Positions 43,716 to 51,527 of a stretch of DNA of 64,000 nt are shown here, one piece after another. The notes under the pieces were generated by a model. That model was given only the letters and a program-made list of their open reading frames with translations. It made no database searches and was not told the origin of the DNA. A program made the translations under genes and the position numbers. This DNA comes from Roseovarius litoreus (GTDB lineage Bacteria > Pseudomonadota > Alphaproteobacteria > Rhodobacterales > Rhodobacteraceae). Each line of letters starts with the position of its first letter. Position 1 is the first letter of the stretch. The stretch covers positions 33,828 to 97,827 of the forward strand of contig NZ_FRCB01000012.1 in assembly GCF_900142765.1 (NCBI RefSeq), in the 5' to 3' direction.

Positions 43716-44519
43716 TTACGGGATGAGATTCATCATCAGCGCACAGAACACTAAAAAAAGCAGAACTAATTGGGTCTTTTTGTATGACTCCATCCTGCGA
43801 AAGTGTTCGGCCCTGAGGCGCTGAAAATCAAATGCGGGGCTCAATGTTTCATGTGTGTGAATGCTCAAATCACAATTCGCTGTCATTGCATTGGTCATCG
43901 CCTGACCTTGAATACGAGGCCGGTTGTAATCGACAACGCACGAAAGACGCGGCACGCGCCTGTGAACTTTTTCTGCTTGTTCGACCGTGCGATTACTTCT
44001 TCTGGATCGCGACATGGGCGGCATGGTCCCGGCCGCACTTGCTCCTGACATATAAGAAAAGCTGACGGGATTGGCTGCCTCTTCACGTTGACCGTTCATG
44101 CAATTGGTTTCAGCTATTTGATCAACGGATTGTTCAAAAATAGCTTTTATGGAAGGTGTCAAATGCACCTTCTTATCCGCTATGTACGTGATGGCTGCCG
44201 TTCTTATCCTGTCTGCTTCCTCGTTGCTCTGCGCCCGAACTTGAACAATCGACAAGACATACAGCGCAAAATCTTGGGGAGAGAACTCCCCCAATGATCG
44301 CACCATTTTCTGATAAGCCAACGCGAGTTGCAGGTCGGTTATAAGGCCGGCTGAACCAGTAACCTCGATGCCGCAATAATGCGAAAGCGCAATTATTGCC
44401 TCCGAAATGCATGCAGTTTCCTGCGTGTCTTGTCGAATTTGGCTTGGCGAAATTGCTTGAAGAGACATATCAGCGTCTTCTGCCGTGCCCTTTTTTCTTG
44501 TCTGGAAAAAATCAAGCAT
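43716..44519 (-). CDS. Hypothetical protein with C-terminal membrane anchor
   Basis: 267 residues. Soluble helical N-terminal part (IRQDTQETACISEAIIALSH, DLQLALAYQKMVRSLGEFSP), a low-complexity Arg/Ser-rich middle (about 165-205) and a single hydrophobic C-terminal segment (QLVLLFLVFCALMMNLIP) suggesting tail anchoring. No family recognised. Codon use is somewhat more AT-rich than that of the flanking chromosome. Confidence 0.55.
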   Translation of the reverse strand: MLDFFQTRKKGTAEDADMSLQAISPSQIRQDTQETACISEAIIALSHYCGIEVTGSAGLITDLQLALAYQKMVRSLGEFSPQDFALYVLSIVQVRAQSNEEADRIRTAAITYIADKKVHLTPSIKAIFEQSVDQIAETNCMNGQREEAANPVSFSYMSGASAAGTMPPMSRSRRSNRTVEQAEKVHRRVPRLSCVVDYNRPRIQGQAMTNAMTANCDLSIHTHETLSPAFDFQRLRAEHFRRMESYKKTQLVLLFLVFCALMMNLIP

Positions 44520-45119
44520 AAATGAGCCTAAAAATATATAGCCATCTACATAGAGTAGCTCATCGGCAAGTTTGGCTCAATATATTGATGAATTGAAAAA
44601 GTCAGTGTTATTAAGTGGAGTTGGTTCATGTGACGCTCGATACGGCGTGTCGGAAGGCTAGCGGTTGTATGACCTTTGTTATTTTAGGTCTTGATTGGCC
44701 ATTTTGGCGACAAGGTCCTTGCGGGCAGTATTCGAGGCCAAGAAACCGCTTTGGGATCCAATCGACTACCATAAATAGAGGTGGTGAGTGCGGGAAACGT
44801 TCAACGTCAAGCTATTGTGCACACCACTAGGTAGCGGTCGCAAAAGTATTATGTTGCCTTCCATTTTTCAAAGCTCTATCCTGAAGATGTGGTGAACAAG
44901 GCGCAATATTTAGTGAACCCTCATCGCATGTCAGTTCAGGCCGTTCAGTCGTGAGCAAACTGGCACAGACACTCAAATCGGCGCTGTAAATCCTTTCGGG
45001 GGAGGCCACTCGTTTTCCCCAAGGAGATACGCAGGCACGTCCATGCAGACCTGCATGATGCTCTGCGTTGCCATCGTCGACTTGATTTCCCCAAGTTCCC
45101 GGACACGGATACATGCACG
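44520..45119. other. About 600 bases upstream of the excisionase-like gene, no supported gene
   Basis: No convincing reading frame or RNA structure. It probably contains the promoters of the divergent 43716-44519 gene and of the xis/int pair. Confidence 0.4.
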
Positions 45120-45389
45120 ATGCCAAAAGATTCCACCTTAAGCACACTGAGCGCCTTCGGCTCGATTTCATGGGCAGCCGAACGCCTTGGCATGTCCAAG
45201 AACATGTTCATGAAAAAACGAGATACCTTGGAAGCCGAGGGTTTCCCGGAGCCCGATCCCCTGACCACATTCTACCTCAAGGCCGATGTCGACGCCTGGA
45301 TCGACCATAGACGGCGCGTGCCTGATGCGCCCGCCAACACTGGCACACTCAATCGGACCCGGAGCGAGGTGAATTTCGATGCCGTTTAA
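45120..45389 (+). CDS. AlpA/excisionase-like small DNA-binding protein
   Basis: 89 residues with a MerR/AlpA-style winged helix-turn-helix (about 12-60): ISWAAERLGMSKNMFMKKRD, then EPDPLTTFYLKADVDAWIDH. Placed directly before the integrase gene and overlapping it by 11 bases, which is the normal arrangement of recombination directionality factors. The C-terminal 25 residues are disordered. Confidence 0.75.
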   Translation: MPKDSTLSTLSAFGSISWAAERLGMSKNMFMKKRDTLEAEGFPEPDPLTTFYLKADVDAWIDHRRRVPDAPANTGTLNRTRSEVNFDAV

Positions 45390-46605
45390 ACCCGCCCTCT
45401 GGGATGGCTCTGACCCGTTCTATGCTCCCTGCCTGTCCTGGTCGGGCCGGGATGCCGGAGCGCGACAGGCCCGTTGGAAATGCCCCCGCAAATACCGGGA
45501 GGCCGGCTACAAGGTTCCGGCCATAAAGGTCGGTCCTCCGGGCCATCCGGGGGATGAACATCAACTGGATCGCGCCTTGCGCTGCCGGCAACTGACGCAA
45601 GAGATGATCCGCTGGTGGGACAGTCTGGATCAGCCGAAAATACGCTTCGGCACGTGGCACTATCTGATCGCCCGCTACAGGCACGATGAGTATTCGCCGA
45701 TCCATGAGGTGAAGGCCAACACCAAGCATGGCTATCTGCAGCAACTGGCGAAACTCGAGGCCGTCATCGGTCATATGCCGATCGAGGATCTGACATACGA
45801 ACAGATCAAGCGCCTCCAGAAAGTGATGGAGCAAAAGGGCAGGTCGATTTCCTATATCCACCGGTTTTTCAATACGCTCCGGCGGGTCGCGCGATATGGC
45901 AAAGCGTTGCAGATCCCCGAGGCTGCAGCCGTTGCCGGAACCCTCGCTGAAATGCGCTTCCAGACGCCTGCCGCACGGCAAGTGGCACCCACACGGGATC
46001 AGATCTACAAGATCGTGGCGGCCGCCGACGCAGCGGGCCTACCGGACTTTGCCGTTGGAATCCTGATCCAGTACGAGTTCACCCTGCGCGCTGTCGACGT
46101 GCGGGGCCAGTGGCTGCCTGCAAACCCGCAGGAAGGGGGCATCATTCGGGAGGGCAAGCGGTGGCAGGACGGTTTGACATGGGACATGTTCGACGAGGAC
46201 CTGACTTGTTTTTCCAAGGTGATTTCCAAGACCGCCAAAAGCCTGCCGGAGCCCTATAACTTCGATCTGACCCCCTTGCCGGAAATCCGCAGCCGGCTTC
46301 GTCTGCTGCGCCCGGCAGAGCCTGTCGGACCTGTCCTGCTGTCCATGCGCTCAGGCGGTCTGCCCTATACCGCCAGCGGATGGGTGCAGGTCTGGCGTCG
46401 TCTGCGTGAGGCGGCGGGTTTGCCGCAAGAGCTCTGGATGATGGATGTCCGGGCCGGTGCCGTGACCGAAGCCAAGACCCTCGGGGTGGATCCCTACGCC
46501 CTCAGGGACGCAGCCCAACACGCCAGCATCTCCACCACCAACCGCTACTCTCGCAACCGCAGCGACGGCGCCAACCAGATCGTCAAGCTGCGCCGCCAAC
46601 GGTGA
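45379..46605 (+). CDS. int: Tyrosine recombinase (island integrase)
   Basis: 408 residues; GAGGTGA precedes the ATG. A SAM-like N-terminal DNA-binding domain (about 90-190) is followed by the catalytic domain. The tyrosine-recombinase residues are visible as Arg237 (FTLRAVDV), Arg358 (MMDVRAG), His381 (AQHASIS) and the nucleophile Tyr390 (TNRYSRN). The first His of the HxxR box is replaced by Met355, a tolerated variation in some families. It ends about 210 bases from the 3' end of tRNA-Arg(TCT), the inferred target. Confidence 0.88.
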   Translation: MPFKPALWDGSDPFYAPCLSWSGRDAGARQARWKCPRKYREAGYKVPAIKVGPPGHPGDEHQLDRALRCRQLTQEMIRWWDSLDQPKIRFGTWHYLIARYRHDEYSPIHEVKANTKHGYLQQLAKLEAVIGHMPIEDLTYEQIKRLQKVMEQKGRSISYIHRFFNTLRRVARYGKALQIPEAAAVAGTLAEMRFQTPAARQVAPTRDQIYKIVAAADAAGLPDFAVGILIQYEFTLRAVDVRGQWLPANPQEGGIIREGKRWQDGLTWDMFDEDLTCFSKVISKTAKSLPEPYNFDLTPLPEIRSRLRLLRPAEPVGPVLLSMRSGGLPYTASGWVQVWRRLREAAGLPQELWMMDVRAGAVTEAKTLGVDPYALRDAAQHASISTTNRYSRNRSDGANQIVKLRRQR

Positions 46606-46814
46606 TCGCATGCAGGCCGATGCGATCCAGACATCTTCCAGGGGCCAGGCTTGGCCTCTGGAACACGGAGAAAAGCTCGAATTCATTCTTTGCGATCATT
46701 TCTCCAAGGACCATGACCTTCGGGAAGGAATCGCAGGTTGGATCAAATCCGGAACATGCCCGATCCAACATGATCCAACATCACGGGCGCCTATCGTCCA
46801 TGTCCTTGATTTAC
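46606..46814. other. Integrase-to-tRNA junction region
   Basis: 210 bases between integrase and tRNA 3' end. It includes the repeated word GATCCAACATGATCCAACATCA (near 46763-46784) beside CCGGAACATG and a GGATCAAATCC element, the kind of short direct repeats expected for arm-type integrase/excisionase binding sites. Confidence 0.4.
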
Positions 46815-46863
46815 TGGCGATCCCGGAAGGACTCGAACCCTCAACCTGCTGATTAGAAGTCAG
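46815..46863 (-). repeat. Right island attachment repeat within tRNA-Arg(TCT)
   Basis: The 3' 49 bases of the intact tRNA gene, repeated in decayed form at 2051-2099. The exact shared cores include TGGCGATCCCG and CTGATTAGAAGTC (anticodon arm). Confidence 0.7.
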
Positions 46864-46891
46864 CTGCTCTATCCAGTTGAGCTACGGGACC
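46815..46891 (-). tRNA. tRNA-Arg (anticodon TCT)
   Basis: 77 bases with a complete cloverleaf: acceptor GGTCCCG/CGGGATC (one G-T pair), D stem GCTC/GAGC, anticodon stem GCTGA/TCAGC around loop CTTCTAA, variable loop AGGTT, T stem GAGGG/CCTTC around TTCGAGT, discriminator G and encoded CCA. It is transcribed leftward toward the integrase, 60 bases after the end of the hybrid kinase gene. Confidence 0.95.
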
Positions 46892-46953
46892 GCGCGTTGT
46901 CCGTTTACCTCTGGTCCGCGCCAAGATCAAAGCCAAATGCACCTGACACCCTG

Positions 46954-49554
46954 TCAGGCGACATTCCCCAGCCCAAGCGCGTCTTGGCAGTCGCTCAACG
47001 CTTTGCCGATTTTCTCGCGCTGCCTGTTCAAAGTCTCCAGGTCGCCCCGGTCGGCAGCGCGTTCGGCCTCCAGAAGGTGACCCGACAATTCGTTCAGACC
47101 GACCACCGCGGTTGAGCCTGCCGCCTTGTGCAGCCCATCGATCAGCGCTTCGGTCACCTGCTGCAACGGGTCTGATTGGATGATCTCGGCTGGGATATCA
47201 GCCAGCGCCGCGGTCATGAGCTCGCGTGCCTTTGCTTCGCCAAACATCGGCTCCAGCGCATCCAGAACGCCTGCGTAATGCGACGACGACATGACCGGTT
47301 GATGATGGTCAGACGGTGGGTTGGTGGCTGCTGCGACCGCAAGAAGATTGGCGATATCGGCGCGCTTCGTGGGTTTGGTCAACACCGCGTCCATCCCAGC
47401 CTCGTGCAGGTCCAGGGTGCGCTCCGGATCGGACACGGCCGTCACAGCCGCGATGAAGGCGCCGCGCGACAGGCCGGCTTTCCTGATCCCGCGGGTGGCT
47501 TCATCGCCCCGCATCACCGGCATGCTCACATCCATAAGGATCACATCGAACGCGGTCTGATTGGCGACGTCTATGGCTTCCTTTCCATTGCGTGCCATCG
47601 CGGGCCGATGCCCCAGACGACGGACGATTTCGCACATCAACCCGAGGTTCACCTCGGAATCGTCCACCACCAGTACATCCAGGGCTGTTTGCGTGCTGGT
47701 GACATCATCGCTGAACAATGGCTCGGCGGGAGGGGATTGGTCCGTATTCTGCTCCTCCGGGGCAGGGCGCAGCGGGATCTCGAAGGAAAACCGGCTGCCC
47801 TTGCCCGGCGCACTCTCCAGTCCAAGGGTGCCGCCAAGATGTTGTACGGCGATCCGCACGATCGGCAGGCCAAGTCCGGTGCCCTGTGGCCCGAACAATT
47901 CGCCCGGACGCCCTGTTTCGAATTCCCGGAAGATGCGTTCGTGATCCTCAGGCGCGATACCCGGCCCGTTGTCGATCACATCGACGGTCAGTTTGCCATC
48001 GCCGATGTGCCCATCATCAAAGGTCAGGTGCAGATCGACCCGGCCTTCACGGGTGAATTTCAGCGCATTGCCGACAAGGTTATAGAGCGCCCGGGAAAAT
48101 GCACCCGGTGACCCGATATAGCACTCTTCAACGCCAACGCCGGTGATCTGCAAATCGAGCAGGTTTCCGTTTTCCTTCGCCAGCGGTGACAACTCGCTGG
48201 CAATCTCGCGTGCAATCACGGCTGGTCTGAACGTTTCGCCATCATCGCGGCGCTCGCCGAGGCGGGTGATGTCCAGCACGTTGTTGATCTGCTCCAGCGC
48301 CCGGTCGCTGCAATCCTGTGCAGTGCGAAGCAATTGCCGATCTTCTTCAGTCAGACGATCCGCGTCGATCAAGTCCAACGAAGCGGTGACGCCATGAAGT
48401 GGCGTGCGCATCTCGTGGCTCATCGTGGCGAGGAACATCGTCTTGGCATCGGCGTGTCGCTCTGCTTCGTCGCGCGCTTCACGCAGCTTGTTTTCGGCCG
48501 CCACCATATCCGAGATATCGCGGATGAACCCGATCAGGATGGGATTGCCGTCAAGATCGGTGTCCGTGGCGATCGACAGTTCAGCCTGAAAATCCGAGCC
48601 GTCCGGGCGCCGCGCATCCAGCCGCACGGGTCCTGCGCCGACAATCTTCTTCTCCCCCGTGGTCTTGAAGCGGTGCATCCCGGCTTCGTGCTTGGCACGC
48701 ATATGATCGGGCACCATCAGATCCCCGATATTCTCGCCAAGCATATCATCGGCGGGCATGCGGAAAATGTCGCTTGCCGCCGCGTTGGCCAGCAGAATGC
48801 GCCCATCGAGATCCGTCACGACCACCGCGTTCAGTGTTGCCTGTATCACCTTGGAAATCGTACCCGATGCCCGATGCATCCATGCGGTGTGTTTTTCAAG
48901 CTCACGCCACAACCGCGCCGCCAGCAAAGAGGCGCTGATCATCACGATCAACAGGAAGATGCTTTGCAACCAGAACCGCTGCAAATGCGCCTTCTCAAGC
49001 GTGCGCGCCGTTTTTGTCTGTCCCACTTGGTATTGCAGAGACAAGACCGTGACATCCCTTATCAGCCCCTCGCTCTGTTGCAGCTCTCTGGTGAAGGCTA
49101 GAACCTTGTCCCGATCCGGTGTCGTGATCGCGTCGATCATTGTGGTCAGGCTGGCCCGAGCCTCGCGCAATTGATCCAGCGCCTTCGCCAGCTCGTCGGG
49201 CAGATCGTAGCGTGTCATCGCTGCCAGAACGGTATCCACGCGACTGTAGAAGATATCGAATTTGAACCTGACGTCGTCAAAGTCGTCAGCGCTGGTGATC
49301 TCGTTCAGGGAAGGGTCACGCGTGGCGATCACATAGCCTTTTGCCGCCAGCAGAATGGCTTTGTAGTCCACGTCCAACTGCGAGATCAGCCAGCCCATGT
49401 TGTCGGAATCGGCGGCCCTGACGGCGTCGATCCGGTCGCGCAAAGACTGCGCGCTAACCACCAGCGCGATGCATGTCAGCACCAGAAACACCAGCAGCAC
49501 GATCGCGACTGAGCGTTTGGGGCTGCGATAAGGCGTGGCCAGACCCTTTTGCAT
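46954..49554 (-). CDS. Membrane hybrid histidine kinase: sensor-PAS-HisKA-HATPase-receiver-Hpt
   Basis: 866 residues. A first membrane segment (about 15-35), a periplasmic helical sensor domain (36-195), a second segment (about 198-218) and PAS (about 240-360; VIQATLNAVVVTDLDGRILL). Then DHp (FLATMSHEMRTPLHGV), HATPase (LYNLVGNALKFTREG, DNGPGIA, GTGLGLPIV), receiver (VILMDVSMPVMRGDE, Lys in LTKPTK) and Hpt (LIDGLHKAAGSTAVVG). It starts 10 bases after the molybdopterin-fold protein gene, so the two form an operon, and the periplasmic protein may be its ligand partner. Confidence 0.93.
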   Translation of the reverse strand: MQKGLATPYRSPKRSVAIVLLVFLVLTCIALVVSAQSLRDRIDAVRAADSDNMGWLISQLDVDYKAILLAAKGYVIATRDPSLNEITSADDFDDVRFKFDIFYSRVDTVLAAMTRYDLPDELAKALDQLREARASLTTMIDAITTPDRDKVLAFTRELQQSEGLIRDVTVLSLQYQVGQTKTARTLEKAHLQRFWLQSIFLLIVMISASLLAARLWRELEKHTAWMHRASGTISKVIQATLNAVVVTDLDGRILLANAAASDIFRMPADDMLGENIGDLMVPDHMRAKHEAGMHRFKTTGEKKIVGAGPVRLDARRPDGSDFQAELSIATDTDLDGNPILIGFIRDISDMVAAENKLREARDEAERHADAKTMFLATMSHEMRTPLHGVTASLDLIDADRLTEEDRQLLRTAQDCSDRALEQINNVLDITRLGERRDDGETFRPAVIAREIASELSPLAKENGNLLDLQITGVGVEECYIGSPGAFSRALYNLVGNALKFTREGRVDLHLTFDDGHIGDGKLTVDVIDNGPGIAPEDHERIFREFETGRPGELFGPQGTGLGLPIVRIAVQHLGGTLGLESAPGKGSRFSFEIPLRPAPEEQNTDQSPPAEPLFSDDVTSTQTALDVLVVDDSEVNLGLMCEIVRRLGHRPAMARNGKEAIDVANQTAFDVILMDVSMPVMRGDEATRGIRKAGLSRGAFIAAVTAVSDPERTLDLHEAGMDAVLTKPTKRADIANLLAVAAATNPPSDHHQPVMSSSHYAGVLDALEPMFGEAKARELMTAALADIPAEIIQSDPLQQVTEALIDGLHKAAGSTAVVGLNELSGHLLEAERAADRGDLETLNRQREKIGKALSDCQDALGLGNVA

Positions 49555-49564
49555 CAGTTCTGCT

Positions 49565-50053
49565 TCACTCCTCCAGTACTTCGATTTGGGTCAACTGCCA
49601 GATGCTGTAGGAATATATCAGTTCGGACTGGAATCGCGGCTCTGCATCGTAGGGAAACACTACCCAAAGCGGCCCCTTGTCCCGGATGCCGAAGGCTTTG
49701 CCGTCGATCCGGTTGGCGATAATGGGATAGTCATCCTCGATCACGTCCCTCGGCAGCGAAACCTTGTAGTCATTCGCCGCCACCAGCAGAAGATCGCCAC
49801 GGCCCGCACCCGCCGCTTCCAGCACGGACTTCAGCGAGGGACCACTGAACGTGCTGACCCCTTCGGTCCAGATTGTGCCGGTCACGAATTCCACCGACGG
49901 CAAAGCAGCCAGATCCGAGTCTGAAAATGAAACAGGTGCAGGGCCGTCGAGCGCGCCCGAAATTTTCAAGAGTGTCTCTTGCGCCTGCGCCGCCGCACCC
50001 AAACTCAGCAAGGCGGCGAGGACACCGCTGAAAAGTATATGTCTGGCAAACAT
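49565..50053 (-). CDS. Periplasmic oxidoreductase molybdopterin-binding-fold protein
   Basis: 162 residues from MFARHILFSGVLAALLSLGA, a Sec signal peptide cut near AQAQE. The mature part (LKISGALDGPAPVSFSDSDL, TGTIWTEGVSTFSGPSLKSV, LPRDVIEDDYPIIANRIDGK) is the sulfite-oxidase-like Mo-cofactor domain in its short form. The Cys that normally ligates molybdenum is not apparent (TGTIWTEG region), so it may be a sensor-type binding protein. Immediately upstream of a hybrid kinase gene in the same operon. Confidence 0.82.
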   Translation of the reverse strand: MFARHILFSGVLAALLSLGAAAQAQETLLKISGALDGPAPVSFSDSDLAALPSVEFVTGTIWTEGVSTFSGPSLKSVLEAAGAGRGDLLLVAANDYKVSLPRDVIEDDYPIIANRIDGKAFGIRDKGPLWVVFPYDAEPRFQSELIYSYSIWQLTQIEVLEE

Positions 50054-50332
50054 GATGGAGTCCTTTTTAATCAATTATTAATAATTTTCTCAACTTGCGC
50101 CCCGATATAGCAGCCGGTCAAAAGATGTCACAATATTATCAAGTGATAGCTATGCGTGTCTTTCGTTATAAGATAAATTTGCTCTTGCGAAGGAACACCC
50201 GCAAACGGTTATTAGGCACGCACGATATCTACCGCGCGTTTTGCCGTTGGACTGCCCATTGGGTGTTGTGTCGAGTTTGTTCTGTAAAGGTATTTGGAGG
50301 GTTGAAAAAGCGTTATAGCCAAAGGAAATAGT

Positions 50333-50986
50333 GTGCAGCATTCTCAAACACTAGAGCAATCGAATTCAGAGACCATTCGCATTCTGCTCGCAGACGATCA
50401 CACCCTGATTGCTCAGGCGGTCGCCAGTGTTTTGATGGAAAACGGGCTCTTTACCGTCGACACTGTGGAAAACCTGCCCGATGCGATCTCCGCCATGACG
50501 GACGGCCCGCGTTATGATCTGGTGATGCTTGATCTTCGCATGCCGGGCGTCAAAGGCTTGGACAGCTTGAAGCGTGTCATCGACCTGGGCACGGCCGCGC
50601 GGATCACCCTGTTCACCGCAAATGCCGACCGCCATATCGTCAAGCGGGCAATAGAGTTGGGCGTACATGGCGTGATCCAGAAGACGATGCCTCTCAACTC
50701 CCTGGAGAGTGTACTGCGCCTGATCCTGTCGGGTCAGACCTTCCTGCCGTCTTCGGTGATCGAAGCGCCAGTGAATGGCTCGGATGGCGATGAGCTTACG
50801 GAAATCGAGCTTCTGATCCTGAAATTCGCAGCCGAGGGCATGACGAACAAGAGCATCGCCAGTCAGGTCGGCCTGAACGAAACGACCGTCAAGATGCATA
50901 TGCGGGCGATCTGCCGCAAGCTGAAGGCGTCCAACCGGGTGCAGGCCGTCGTCATTGCTCGAAACAACGCCTTGATCGACTTCTGA
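50333..50986 (+). CDS. NarL/FixJ-type response regulator
   Basis: 217 residues from a GTG (AAGGAAATA upstream). Receiver (about 15-130): acidic pocket in ILLADDH, Asp67 in LVMLDLRMPGVKG, Lys in VIQKTMP. LuxR-type HTH at 150-215 (TEIELLILKFAAEGMTNKSI, then NETTVKMHMRAICRKLKASN). Canonical residues are present, so it is probably phosphorylated. It lies between two histidine kinase operons and could be the output of either phosphorelay. Confidence 0.9.
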   Translation: MQHSQTLEQSNSETIRILLADDHTLIAQAVASVLMENGLFTVDTVENLPDAISAMTDGPRYDLVMLDLRMPGVKGLDSLKRVIDLGTAARITLFTANADRHIVKRAIELGVHGVIQKTMPLNSLESVLRLILSGQTFLPSSVIEAPVNGSDGDELTEIELLILKFAAEGMTNKSIASQVGLNETTVKMHMRAICRKLKASNRVQAVVIARNNALIDF

Positions 50987-51097
50987 CAACCGACAGCCGG
51001 TTTCGTGAAGGGCAGGCTGTCCCGATCAAGCCGTTTCATCTGCTTTGTGCCACGGTCGACTTTCTCCGGGCGCCACCTGTGCTGCCTTCGACGCCTC

Positions 51098-51490
51098 TCA
51101 GGCGTCCGGCCCCTTGGCGCTATGGTCCAGCAGCCCCAGAAGCCTGTCCACCTGCTCGGAATCGAACGGCTTGCGCAACACGGCGTTCATGCCGGCCTCC
51201 AGACACATCTGCTGTTCCTTGTGGCTGGTATGCGCGGTCAGTGCCACCACAGGCAATTGGCTGCCTGCGGCATCGCTGCGGATGTGGCGCGTCGTCTCAA
51301 GACCATCCATGCCCGGCATGCTCAGGTCCATCAGGACAACGTCGAAAGCTTCATCCTTGACCAGATCCAGAGCCTCAGGCCCGCTTGCGGCCTCGACCAC
51401 GCGGTAGTTCCGGCGCTCCATCAGAACACGAACAACCATACGGTTGATCTCGTCGTCATCGACGACAAGGATATTTCGCCGATCGCTCAC
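51098..51490 (-). CDS. Stand-alone receiver (CheY-like) protein
   Basis: A complete receiver: ILVVDDDEINRMVVRVLMER, phospho-acceptor in VVLMDLSMPGMDG, Thr in VALTAHT and Lys in LRKPFD. The upstream start is uncertain. I take the GTG at 51488-51490 (VSDRRNILVV, about 130 residues); the frame stays open further upstream into the kinase gene that precedes it. There is no output domain, so it probably acts as a phosphate carrier or protein-binding switch for the 51528-53387 kinase. Confidence 0.8.
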   Translation of the reverse strand: MSDRRNILVVDDDEINRMVVRVLMERRNYRVVEAASGPEALDLVKDEAFDVVLMDLSMPGMDGLETTRHIRSDAAGSQLPVVALTAHTSHKEQQMCLEAGMNAVLRKPFDSEQVDRLLGLLDHSAKGPDA

Positions 51491-51527
51491 GGGCGCCAGA
51501 CGCCTTCCAGGCGTCTCACCCAGAGGA

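Larger units (their letters stand above)
2051..46863. mobile_element. Predicted ~44.8-kb genomic island at tRNA-Arg(TCT) carrying an exopolysaccharide locus
   Basis: Bounded by directly repeated tRNA-Arg 3' sequences (2051-2099 and 46815-46863). An excisionase-like gene and a tyrosine recombinase lie immediately inside the right end, facing the tRNA. The content is typical accessory DNA: a polysaccharide locus, a partial toxin-antitoxin module, small unknown genes and decayed stretches. No transfer or replication genes are visible, so it is an integrative island rather than a conjugative element. The wzy region (24.7-26.1 kb) is visibly more AT-rich than its neighbours. The left boundary is less certain because that repeat has diverged; the island could also be composite. 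Confidence 0.6.
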
